Of a DNA stretch of 16,414 bases, positions 7,060 through 13,714 are shown one piece after another. Each line of letters starts with the position of its first letter. The stretch's first letter is position 1. The notes under the pieces were generated by a model. That model was not told the DNA's origin. It ran no database searches and saw only the letters and a list, made by a program, of their open reading frames with translations. The stretch spans positions 1-16,414 of the forward strand of contig PHAF01000023.1 in the NCBI GenBank assembly GCA_002841605.1. The letters run 5' to 3'. The position numbers and the translations under genes are program-made. This DNA is from Firmicutes bacterium HGW-Firmicutes-10 (lineage in GTDB: Bacteria > Bacillota_I > Bacilli_A > Erysipelotrichales > Erysipelotrichaceae).

Positions 7060-7893
7060 ATGAGCGTAAAATTAAGTAAACAAACAAAAAACTCCGCATT
7101 CTGGTGGTGGTATCATGGTAACTTAACAGGATTTACGCATCAACACATGCAAACCTTTGGTTTTATGTGCGCAATGATCCCTGTTATCAAAGAATTGTAT
7201 CAAGATGATGCATCTAGACTTCGTTCGTTGAAGACATACAGTCCGTTCTTCAACACTGAACCTCAAATCGGTTCAATGGTTGTCGGTATTGCTGTAGGTT
7301 TGGAAGAAGCTCGCGCCAATGGTGCTGATGCTATCGATGACGCTATGATCAATGGTATCCGTGCTGGTTTGATGGGTCCGTTGGCTGGTATCGGTGACTC
7401 CTTAATTCCAGGTACCTATATTCCTATCTTATTATCAATCGCATTGGGCTTCTCGGCCGGCGGTTCTGTAGTTGGTCCGTTGTTCTATGCAGCTGTTTAT
7501 ATTTCGACCATGACCTTCTTTATGAAGTATATCTTCGATAAAGGTTATGAATTGGGTGGTCGCGCCGTTGACGTCGTTATTGGCGAACGTGCTACTGCTT
7601 TCCGTGAATCCATGGTTATGCTTGGTGCAATCGTTATCGGTTCATTGGCAGCATCCTGGATCGGTGTTACAACCGCATTGCAGTTCTCTTTAGGAGAAGG
7701 CAACCCGCCGTTGATTTTACAAGACACATTAAATAGTATTTTCCCGAATGTTTTGTCCTTATTGACCGTGTTGTTTGCATGGTGGTTAATGACAAAGAGA
7801 AAAATGTCCCCGATTACAGTTATGTTGATTTTGGTCGGCATCGCTTTCGTCGGTGTATTACTTGGCGTCTTCGATCCGGGTCTATCGTACTAA
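7060..7893 (+). CDS. PTS mannose/sorbose-family EIID component
   Basis: The 277-residue protein is the second membrane subunit of the mannose-type permease, a class found only in this PTS family. The N-terminal FWWWYHGNLTGFTHQHMQT is the family hallmark, followed by an amphipathic region and a GLMGPLAGIGDSLIPGT segment (about 107-123) that is strongly conserved. The C-terminal third has the membrane helices. GAGGAGG inside the end of EIIC serves as ribosome site. An intrinsic terminator follows at 7911-7937, so EIID ends the main part of the PTS transcript. Confidence 0.95.
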   Translation: MSVKLSKQTKNSAFWWWYHGNLTGFTHQHMQTFGFMCAMIPVIKELYQDDASRLRSLKTYSPFFNTEPQIGSMVVGIAVGLEEARANGADAIDDAMINGIRAGLMGPLAGIGDSLIPGTYIPILLSIALGFSAGGSVVGPLFYAAVYISTMTFFMKYIFDKGYELGGRAVDVVIGERATAFRESMVMLGAIVIGSLAASWIGVTTALQFSLGEGNPPLILQDTLNSIFPNVLSLLTVLFAWWLMTKRKMSPITVMLILVGIAFVGVLLGVFDPGLSY

Positions 7894-7910
7894 GTTTCGA
7901 GTTGTACAAA

Positions 7911-7937
7911 GCCCTGCTGATTAGCAGGGCTTTTCTT
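7911..7937 (+). terminator. Intrinsic terminator after EIID
   Basis: A perfect 8-base stem, GCCCTGCT (7911-7918) and AGCAGGGC (7923-7930), with a GATT loop, is followed by TTTTCTTT. The next gene starts 18 bases later with no obvious promoter between, so it probably depends on read-through, giving lower expression of the two distal genes. Confidence 0.9.
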
Positions 7938-7954
7938 TCAAAAGGGTGAAAAAG

Positions 7955-8272
7955 ATGAATCATAAAGAACGAGAATTGCTGAAAACAGAAATTACCGTAA
8001 AAACGGCTCATATCAAAAATCTTGGCAACTGGTTGCGTAACAGCGTACTGGTGCTCCTAATTTCAGGCACTTTAGGTTACTGGGGATTATCGGGAATACA
8101 GGATCGCTTTCTGCCTGATGTCACGGGACCTGGAAGGATTGCTGTGGGTTGGATCGGTTCAATTATCGGTGTTTTAGCATTGCTTTTTGCGGTTTTGGTA
8201 TATGTTGCTATCCATAATGGACGAAAGCACGTGTTAGAGTTGATCAACACGTTGAAAGGAGTCAAAAAATGA
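7955..8272 (+). CDS. Small two-helix membrane protein, function unknown
   Basis: This 105-residue protein is not one I can assign to a family. It has a basic, charged N terminus, a hydrophobic segment at about 29-45 and a second, longer one at about 62-86, separated by a loop with DVTGPGR. The C terminus is amphipathic and basic. I place the start at the ATG at 7955, because AAGGGTG lies 7 bases upstream, rather than at the GTG at 7946 that forms part of that ribosome site. Its stop overlaps the start of the double-SIS gene (ATGA), so the two are translationally coupled. The position after the PTS suggests an accessory membrane role, but that is inference. Confidence 0.75.
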   Translation: MNHKERELLKTEITVKTAHIKNLGNWLRNSVLVLLISGTLGYWGLSGIQDRFLPDVTGPGRIAVGWIGSIIGVLALLFAVLVYVAIHNGRKHVLELINTLKGVKK

Positions 8273-9351
8273 ATCATGAAATTGAAAAAATGGCTGGTTT
8301 TCTTGAGATCACGCCTAGAAAAATAGACGAACTATTGGGTCGTTACGATCAAATCCTTAGTTTATTTAAGAATGTCGAGTTTAAAAAGAAGTCAAATTTA
8401 TACTTGATTGGAAATGGTTCTTCCGGAGAAGGAGCTCGGATTGCCTCATTTCTCGCATTGGATCTTTTTGGTAAAGTTCCTTATTGCATTACCCCATATC
8501 AGTTCACCCACTATTCTTACGTTGCTTTAACTGAAAAAGATATCGTTATTGCCATATCCCAAACGGGGACTAGCCACCAGGTCGTAGAGAGCCTTCGTTT
8601 GGCGAAGAAAGCGGGAGCATTAACGATTGCTATAACAACTATTGCGAATGCACCAGTTGCAGAGGTTGCAGATATTCCGGTCATTCTTCCGGAATGCAAG
8701 GAAAATGTTGATTATAAAGTTGTCGGAGTTTTAGGACAATTGTACGGGCTTTGGATGGTGATTTTAGGGATTGCTTTGGCCAATGATTATATCAACGATA
8801 AACAAGCCGAAAGCTATTTATTGGAGTTCAGGGATCTGAATCAACATTACAAAGCGATTGCAGATGCTGCGCAGCAGTGGACATATGATCATATCGACTT
8901 TCTTGAGCAATTCACTAAATTGACAGTTTTGGGAAGTGGTACACTGGTTGAAACAGCGATGGAATTGGCCATCAAGTCGATTGAAGTTCAAAACCGTTTC
9001 TCAATGGCTGTAGATACCGAGGAGTATTTGCACGGTATTTGTGCTGCCGATCCTGCCGGCAATCTGGTGATTATGTTGGCTGATATGGAAACTGCGGATT
9101 ACAGTAAGAAAGTTTATGAATCAATTAAAGCTTTTGGTCAGCCGGTCATATATTTTGGCCACAATGCACCTGAAGGTAACTTGTCAGTGAAATTGCTAGA
9201 TTCCAAATATTTCTCGACCGCTCTTTTCTTTCCATTGGTTCACGGTTTTATTGTCGCATGGGCAAAAGCTAAGGACTATGGTGCAGATGGTGCAAAAGTA
9301 TTTGCTTTCTACCAAGATAGACTCAAAGTACGTGAAGAAGTTAAGAAGTAG
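8269..9351 (+). CDS. Double-SIS sugar-phosphate isomerase/deglycase (GlmS/AgaS/FrlB-like)
   Basis: The 360-residue protein has two SIS domains, about 40-165 and 205-340, as in the isomerase half of GlmS and in stand-alone enzymes such as AgaS, FrlB and NagB-II. GNGSSGEGAR (48-57) and SQTGTSHQ (97-104) are the phosphate-binding loops of the first domain. GSGTLVETAMELAIKSIE (222-239) begins the second, and EEYLHG (251-256) is the family's catalytic/ring-opening region. No glutaminase domain is present, so the likely reaction is deamination, deglycation or isomerisation of an amino-sugar phosphate to a hexose-6-phosphate plus ammonia or amine. It is coupled to the preceding membrane-protein gene by a 4-base ATGA overlap, and its stop lies inside the terminator stem at 9343-9371. 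The precise substrate is not determined. Confidence 0.85.
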   Translation: MNHEIEKMAGFLEITPRKIDELLGRYDQILSLFKNVEFKKKSNLYLIGNGSSGEGARIASFLALDLFGKVPYCITPYQFTHYSYVALTEKDIVIAISQTGTSHQVVESLRLAKKAGALTIAITTIANAPVAEVADIPVILPECKENVDYKVVGVLGQLYGLWMVILGIALANDYINDKQAESYLLEFRDLNQHYKAIADAAQQWTYDHIDFLEQFTKLTVLGSGTLVETAMELAIKSIEVQNRFSMAVDTEEYLHGICAADPAGNLVIMLADMETADYSKKVYESIKAFGQPVIYFGHNAPEGNLSVKLLDSKYFSTALFFPLVHGFIVAWAKAKDYGADGAKVFAFYQDRLKVREEVKK

Positions 9352-9371
9352 CCGATCGGCTACTTCTTTTT
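9343..9371. terminator. Shared bidirectional terminator between convergent genes
   Basis: AAGAAGTAGCC (9343-9353) and GGCTACTTCTT (9358-9368) form a perfect 11-base stem around a GATC loop, with T runs on both strands. Both convergent stop codons are within it: TAG at 9349-9351 on plus and TAG at 9362-9360 on minus. Confidence 0.92.
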
Positions 9372-10229
9372 CATTCGTTCAATTAATTGGTCGAGTAATG
9401 TTTTTCTTTCCTCGATGATTTCCTCGGCAATAAATTCATAAGGGGGTTTGTATAACGGTTGATATGCGCTTAACAGTTGAGCATAATCAACTCGCTCGAT
9501 GGCTGGATCAATCGTTTTAAACATGATCTGATCGACGACGCATACGTCTTCGCGAAGTTGCTCCGGTGCATATTGTTTCCACATCGTTTGAATGACATAG
9601 GTTTCCGGAAACCATGATAACAAGAAGTTTTGTGATGCGAAGGCGAATTTCTCGCCAAATATTTTTGTGGTGGAATAATTCAGACAGAACCAAGGATCAC
9701 CGACATAGACGGTAAAGTCAAGTTTCCGTTTTAAACCAAAGAACCGCCATATTTTTGAAAGGAAGAAATGTCGCTTGCGATAATCTTCTCTTGCCGCAAA
9801 TTGCATGGCATTGGTACCGGTATAGTAGCGCTCTATCGTTGCTTTTATCTTAGGGTCTGTGCTGTCCCCGGTAATCGTGAACAAATTATTGGGGAAATGT
9901 GGAGTTAACCTATCCAAAATTTCTTGTCTATTCAGTATTGGCAAGGTAAACTCGGTCAGATTGATACAGTAATCAAATTCGAAGTTATCTACGGCTTCTT
10001 TCATTTGATACAACCAGCTTCGAATGGATGAAAGATCACCCAGGCTGGCAAAATTTGTTGTTGTGCTGACCCTTACATTAGGGTTCTTCGCAAAGGCAAA
10101 GGTCGCTTCATCCCGCCAGCTGTTGTCATTGATTTGCAAGACGACATAGTCCTCTTTGCTTAATGCATCGGTCAGTTGAAGAGTTTTTTCGAAGTCATCA
10201 CGACCTTGTAATAAGTAACATATTTTCAT
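9360..10229 (-). CDS. Core-2/I-branching-type glycosyltransferase (GT14-like)
   Basis: This 289-residue protein resembles bacterial members of the beta-1,6-N-acetylglucosaminyltransferase fold. Seen are the N-terminal ICYLLQGRDD, the acceptor/donor region with LSSIRSWLYQMKEAVDN, INLTEF where the family often has SGQDLP, and GDPWFCLN at about residues 177-184. No signal peptide or membrane segment is evident, so it probably acts in the cytoplasm on a surface polysaccharide precursor. I choose ATG 10229 because GAGGGTGA sits 5 bases upstream. The in-frame ATG at 10253 is directly against the putative -10 (TATAAT, 10259-10254). It is convergent with the sugar operon and shares a terminator with it. 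The acceptor is unknown. Confidence 0.75.
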   Translation of the reverse strand: MKICYLLQGRDDFEKTLQLTDALSKEDYVVLQINDNSWRDEATFAFAKNPNVRVSTTTNFASLGDLSSIRSWLYQMKEAVDNFEFDYCINLTEFTLPILNRQEILDRLTPHFPNNLFTITGDSTDPKIKATIERYYTGTNAMQFAAREDYRKRHFFLSKIWRFFGLKRKLDFTVYVGDPWFCLNYSTTKIFGEKFAFASQNFLLSWFPETYVIQTMWKQYAPEQLREDVCVVDQIMFKTIDPAIERVDYAQLLSAYQPLYKPPYEFIAEEIIEERKTLLDQLIERMKKK

Positions 10230-10253
10230 TATTTCACCCTCGATATGGAACAT

Positions 10254-10259
10254 ATTATA
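10254..10259 (-). promoter_or_regulatory. Putative -10 element of the glycosyltransferase gene
   Basis: On the minus strand TATAAT occupies 10259-10254, 25 bases before the chosen ATG. No convincing -35 hexamer is visible at the expected spacing, so this is tentative. Confidence 0.4.
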
Positions 10260-10372
10260 CCATATTCAAGGGTTGTTTTAATGGGTTTGTCGCAATGTTG
10301 TTATATTTTGTTAAGTTTTGATAGTAGTTGCACATTATAAAAGAAATGCTTACTTGAATATGTCATCCGCAT

Positions 10373-10906
10373 CTATCCGATAGCTTTTCCCATTTCAAGT
10401 CGAACTTCCTTATTTTCGATGTCTTGATTCGAATAACACATTACATCACATCCGACAAATTGAAATCCACAGCGAAAGTAAAAGTTGATTGCTGAAATAT
10501 TACAACTCTGGGTCTCCAAAATCATTGCTCTGGCATTGACACTTCTGGCATAATCTTCCGCATGTTTCATGAGCAATTTACCGATCCCCATATTTCTATA
10601 ACCGTTAAGCACTAAAAACTGAGTAACTCTAATACGATTGTTATATTTTTCATGATTGATCACGATGTATCCAACGATCTGATCATTAAGTTTTGCGGCA
10701 TAGCTTTTGGGATGTTCTAAATAATCTGAAACAAGAATGTCATCAAACGTCTTTTCGATTTCACTTTCAAAATCTTCATAGACAAACATTACACCAAATG
10801 AATCTTGCTCTTGAGAGAGATGAGCGTGGTAATGACCTTTGGTCAAATAGTCATAAACTATTTTTGTGGTATTATATTCTGCTGTTAATTCAATAACGGA
10901 TATCAT
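10373..10906 (-). CDS. GNAT-family N-acetyltransferase
   Basis: The 177-residue protein has the GNAT acetyl-CoA fold. The central strand VTQFLVL is followed by GYRNMGIGKLLMKHAE (102-117), whose RxxGxG loop binds the coenzyme A pyrophosphate. The C-terminal LETQSCNISAINFYFRCGF (130-148) is motif B, of a form also seen in streptothricin acetyltransferases and related aminoglycoside-type enzymes. The substrate cannot be assigned, and resistance should not be assumed. AAGGAG lies 6 bases before the ATG. The gene follows the diguanylate cyclase on the same strand after about 70 bases that contain its own candidate promoter. Confidence 0.87.
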   Translation of the reverse strand: MISVIELTAEYNTTKIVYDYLTKGHYHAHLSQEQDSFGVMFVYEDFESEIEKTFDDILVSDYLEHPKSYAAKLNDQIVGYIVINHEKYNNRIRVTQFLVLNGYRNMGIGKLLMKHAEDYARSVNARAMILETQSCNISAINFYFRCGFQFVGCDVMCYSNQDIENKEVRLEMGKAIG

Positions 10907-10936
10907 AATTTACTCCTTTTCTGCCTTTATAATTGA

Positions 10937-10967
10937 ATTATATCAATAAAAGTAGTATCAGAGTCAA
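10937..10967 (-). promoter_or_regulatory. Candidate promoter of the acetyltransferase gene
   Basis: On the minus strand TTGACT (10967-10962) and TATAAT (10942-10937) are spaced by 19 bases, slightly longer than ideal. The predicted leader is about 25 bases and contains the AAGGAG ribosome site. Confidence 0.5.
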
Positions 10968-10974
10968 GTCTGTT

Positions 10975-11916
10975 TCAACCGATGGTAACTTTGTTTTTGC
11001 CACTCCTTTTACTTAAATACATAAGCTGATCTGCCCGGGTAACTATGCTATCGCAATCATCATTCTCTATGAATAATGTTGCCCCAATGGAAATCGTGAT
11101 ATTTAAATACTGGTCGGATAGCTTAAGACTGGAAGCAGCGACTAGTTTTCTCGCTTTTTCGGAGGCTATCATCAGCCCATCTGAATCTACATCTGAGAAA
11201 AGGATGACAAATTCTTCTCCGCCCCAGCGACCCAATAAATCATTTTTTCTCAGATTACTTTGAATGGTTTCAGTTAAAATTTTCAACACTTTATCACCAA
11301 CCTCATGACCAAACGAATCATTAACATGCTTAAAATTGTCAATATCTAAAAAGGCAATGCCAAAGGGTGTTCCCATGATTTTGAACTCTCTGATCTTTGA
11401 CTCGATCATTGCTAAGAAATATCTTCTGTTGGATGCTTTCGTTAAAAAATCTTCATTTGACTGCCTTTTGTAATTTTCCAGACTGTTTCGTATGCTAACT
11501 TCATCTTTGTTTTCTGTAAACAATTCAAGCGCTCCAATAATCGTTTGTTCTCTGTCACGAAGGGGAATGGTTCGGACCTTAACGGGAACTCTGTGACCGG
11601 ATTTATGTCGTAAATAAACCGCGGCTTCACGCTCTACCCCGTCCTCAATGGTTGCTTTTAAAGGGCATCCATCAAAGCAAAGTCCGACACCATCTTCGTT
11701 GACATGATTAAGAATATTATCAAAACAGGATCTTCTGATAATCTCATCGGAATTGTATCCGGTAATTGTCATAGCCCCTTGATTCCAATAAAGTATCTTT
11801 CGATCAACATCGACGGTGTACACACCTTCAAACAGATTCTCAATCCATGGATTATTCTTTAGGATGTTTGACTCTTGATCTATTTTAACTTTCTGATCGG
11901 AAGGATTATCATTCAT
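10975..11916 (-). CDS. PAS-GGDEF diguanylate cyclase
   Basis: This 313-residue protein has an N-terminal PAS sensor domain (about 22-130: ENLFEGVYTVD, NQGAMTITGY, and the C-terminal strand IIGALELF) and a C-terminal GGDEF domain (about 155-313). The catalytic signature is GGEEF (232-236), and DID with NFKHVND supplies metal and GTP contacts. RKND (223-226), five residues before GGEEF, is the RxxD inhibitory site for c-di-GMP feedback. The enzyme should make c-di-GMP from two GTP. No membrane segment is present, so it senses a cytoplasmic signal. The start at 11916 is preferred over ATG 11931 because GGAGG lies just inside the longer frame, 8 bases before the chosen ATG. No EAL or HD-GYP phosphodiesterase is in the window. 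Confidence 0.92.
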   Translation of the reverse strand: MNDNPSDQKVKIDQESNILKNNPWIENLFEGVYTVDVDRKILYWNQGAMTITGYNSDEIIRRSCFDNILNHVNEDGVGLCFDGCPLKATIEDGVEREAAVYLRHKSGHRVPVKVRTIPLRDREQTIIGALELFTENKDEVSIRNSLENYKRQSNEDFLTKASNRRYFLAMIESKIREFKIMGTPFGIAFLDIDNFKHVNDSFGHEVGDKVLKILTETIQSNLRKNDLLGRWGGEEFVILFSDVDSDGLMIASEKARKLVAASSLKLSDQYLNITISIGATLFIENDDCDSIVTRADQLMYLSKRSGKNKVTIG

Positions 11917-11978
11917 TTCCGCAACCTCCATTTTTCAAGTTTTACAGCGAATAGTCGTGTAGTTAATAGGGTAATCTT

Positions 11979-11993
11979 AACACTATTAGTGTT
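11979..11993. repeat. Perfect short palindrome between divergent diguanylate cyclase and deoR-family genes
   Basis: AACACTATTAGTGTT is a perfect 7+1+7 inverted repeat, 63 bases upstream of the diguanylate cyclase ATG and about 120 bases upstream of the DeoR gene. It has the size of an operator, and no T run is present to make it a terminator. Confidence 0.45.
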
Positions 11994-12082
11994 GTTTCAC
12001 TACTAAAAATTTATTTATATGGATACAAACATTCAAGACATATGTTAAGCTTGTTGGGATTCTGTTACTTTTTGACAACTTT

Positions 12083-12093
12083 TGTTATATAAT
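12083..12093 (+). promoter_or_regulatory. Probable extended -10 of the DeoR-family operon
   Basis: TGTTATATAAT gives an extended -10 (TG at 12083-12084, TATATA at 12086-12091, overlapping TATAAT at 12088-12093). The only consensus-like -35, TTGACA at 12072-12077, is too close to pair with it, so the exact promoter is uncertain. Confidence 0.4.
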
Positions 12094-12114
12094 AATCGCA
12101 AGGAGATTGATCAC

Positions 12115-12888
12115 ATGTTAGCTAGCGAAAGGTTGATTTACATAATAAATCGGTTGGATGAACATCCGGCCGTGTCGATTCGGCAGTTATCGAAGGAGTT
12201 GGGGGTTTCGGAAGCTACGGTTCGCCGGGACTTGGATGAATTGGAGCGTCAAGGACGTCTGAAACGTCAACATGGCGGTGCGGTATTGAACAGTGTCGCA
12301 CACACGTTGACGCAGATTTCGGATTATCCGATGAATCTTCGCAGCACGATTAATTGCGACAAGAAAAAACTGGTTTGTGATATGGCATCGGTTTTAGTTG
12401 AAGATGATATGTGTATTTATGTTGACGGGGGTTCGACGACCGCTTTTATCATCCCTCATTTGATGAAAAAGCGCGTTCACATCGTTACTCCTAATATGAT
12501 GGCTATCAAGAAGATGAAGCCTTTTTCCGGAACGGTCCATATGATCGGCGGAACGTATGATATATATCATGAAACCGTGGTAGGCAGTCTGGCGACTTCG
12601 GAGGCCGGAAATTTTCGTTATGATTTATCATTTATCGGTGCTTCGGGATTAGACCCGATCACCAAGGAATGCTATTCTGCATCATTGGAAGTAGCAGCTC
12701 AAAAGCAAGCGGTAATGAAACACTCCATTACCAATGTTTTACTGGTCGATTCCGGAAAATTTGAAAAACGCGGCTTCTGTTTATTTGCGACGACGGATGA
12801 TTTTGATATCGTCTATACAGATGAAATCCCTGAGGAATGCAATATTGAAAATCTGGCAGGAGTAGAAAAGAATCATGAGAAAGCATAA
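12115..12888 (+). CDS. DeoR-family transcriptional regulator
   Basis: The 257-residue protein has the standard DeoR length and layout. An N-terminal winged helix-turn-helix (about 18-57) carries the family signature VSEATVRRDLDELERQGRLKRQHGGA, and the C-terminal domain senses a phosphorylated sugar. VDGGSTT (about 97-103) and FIGASGLD are typical of the sensor's phosphate site. The ATG at 12115 is preferred to upstream in-frame codons because AAGGAG lies 9 bases before it. It overlaps the second nanE-like gene by 14 bases, so both are in one operon. The obvious inference is regulation of that gene and perhaps of the PTS locus at 1641-9351, but no shared operator was established. Confidence 0.9.
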   Translation: MLASERLIYIINRLDEHPAVSIRQLSKELGVSEATVRRDLDELERQGRLKRQHGGAVLNSVAHTLTQISDYPMNLRSTINCDKKKLVCDMASVLVEDDMCIYVDGGSTTAFIIPHLMKKRVHIVTPNMMAIKKMKPFSGTVHMIGGTYDIYHETVVGSLATSEAGNFRYDLSFIGASGLDPITKECYSASLEVAAQKQAVMKHSITNVLLVDSGKFEKRGFCLFATTDDFDIVYTDEIPEECNIENLAGVEKNHEKA

Positions 12889-13612
12889 TGAAATGATTGA
12901 GAAGATGAAGGGTGGTCTGATCGTATCTTGTCAGGTACAAAAAGACGATCCGATCTATACCGATAATATCGTCGTCGTTATGGCTAAAGCAGCGAAATGG
13001 GCGGGTGCCGTAGGTATCCGTGCAAACTCGCCTGAGCAAATCAAAGCGATCAAAGCTGAAGTCGATCTTCCATTGATCGGTCTCTACAAAATCTGGCATG
13101 AGCATACCGATGTCTTTATTACACCGACCCTGGAAGCCTGTGCTCAAGTCATCGAGGCTGGAGCGGATATTTTAGCTTTGGATTGTACTTTTCAAAACAA
13201 TCATGAAGGACGCAGAGCAATCGAATTGTTACCTGAGGTCAAAAAAGCATTTCCTGACATCCCGATTTTTGCGGATGTTTCCAATATCGAAGAGGCCAAG
13301 GAAGCTGTACGTTTAGGCGCGGATATCGTCGCACCGACATTGTATGGCTATACCAAAGAAACAGCTCATATCGAAGGTGCGGATTATCGCATGTTCGCAG
13401 AGTTCTGCCGTCAACTCAGTGACGATTCTTACGTATTTATGGAAGGGCATATTTATTCGCCGGAAGATGCGATGAAGTGTGTATTTCTTGGAGCACATGC
13501 CGTTGTTGTGGGTAGTGCCATCACCCGACCGCACTTGACCGCTAAACGGTTTGTGGATTTGTTGAGCGGGTATCAGAATAACTGGCGGGAAGCTGAGAAA
13601 AGTAAACACTAA
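12875..13612 (+). CDS. nanE: Second NanE-like N-acylmannosamine-6-phosphate 2-epimerase
   Basis: This 245-residue paralogue of the 3401-4105 product shares the barrel and key residues: GIRAN with Arg49, GLYK with Lys72, FADVS with Asp134, FMEGH with Glu190, and the C-terminal VVGSAITRPHLTAKRFVD. It differs at several otherwise similar spots: GLYKIWHEH instead of GIWKVVKPG, LDCTFQNNHEG instead of LDATDRISHDG, and EGH instead of EGK after the catalytic Glu. Those changes surround the active site, so altered substrate preference is plausible, although the catalytic set itself looks intact. The ATG at 12875 lies within the end of the deoR gene; an alternative ATG at 12893 would lose six residues. 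Its downstream terminator is split by the insertion sequence. Confidence 0.87.
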   Translation: MRKHNEMIEKMKGGLIVSCQVQKDDPIYTDNIVVVMAKAAKWAGAVGIRANSPEQIKAIKAEVDLPLIGLYKIWHEHTDVFITPTLEACAQVIEAGADILALDCTFQNNHEGRRAIELLPEVKKAFPDIPIFADVSNIEEAKEAVRLGADIVAPTLYGYTKETAHIEGADYRMFAEFCRQLSDDSYVFMEGHIYSPEDAMKCVFLGAHAVVVGSAITRPHLTAKRFVDLLSGYQNNWREAEKSKH

Positions 13613-13626
13613 GAAAAATGCCAAGC

Positions 13627-13629
13627 GAT
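13627..13629. repeat. Left target-site duplication GAT
   Basis: GAT immediately precedes the left inverted repeat and recurs immediately after the right one (15147-15149). Three bases is a usual duplication length for IS3-family elements. Removing one copy restores a perfect palindrome, which confirms the boundary. Confidence 0.88.
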
Positions 13630-13667
13630 TAAACTATACCCCATAGAGTAGACACGAAATAAAAAAC
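13630..13667 (+). repeat. Left terminal inverted repeat of the IS
   Basis: It starts TAAACTATACCCC and shares GACAC and an AATAAAAAAC block with the reverse complement of the right end. The bases ACCCCATA (13638-13645) also pair with TATGGGGT (13678-13685) to form a hairpin just inside the element. Confidence 0.85.
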
Positions 13668-13692
13668 GTGACTCCGGTATGGGGTTTTATTA
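13638..13692 (+). terminator. Terminator-like hairpin at the left end of the IS
   Basis: ACCCCATA (13638-13645) pairs perfectly with TATGGGGT (13678-13685), followed by TTTATTAT. The 32-base loop is long for an efficient terminator. It could damp transcription entering from the nanE-like gene, or it could sequester signals for orfA translation. Confidence 0.45.
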
Positions 13693-13714
13693 TACTGAAA
13701 AGAGAGGAAGAAAA

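Noticed and set aside
10373..10906. Streptothricin resistance gene
   Set aside because: Motif B resembles such acetyltransferases, but the similarity is at the GNAT-family level and does not fix the substrate.
12072..12093. TTGACA and TATAAT as a paired promoter for the DeoR-family gene
   Set aside because: The spacer is only 10 bases, too short for a sigma-A promoter. The TTGACA may be incidental or part of an operator.
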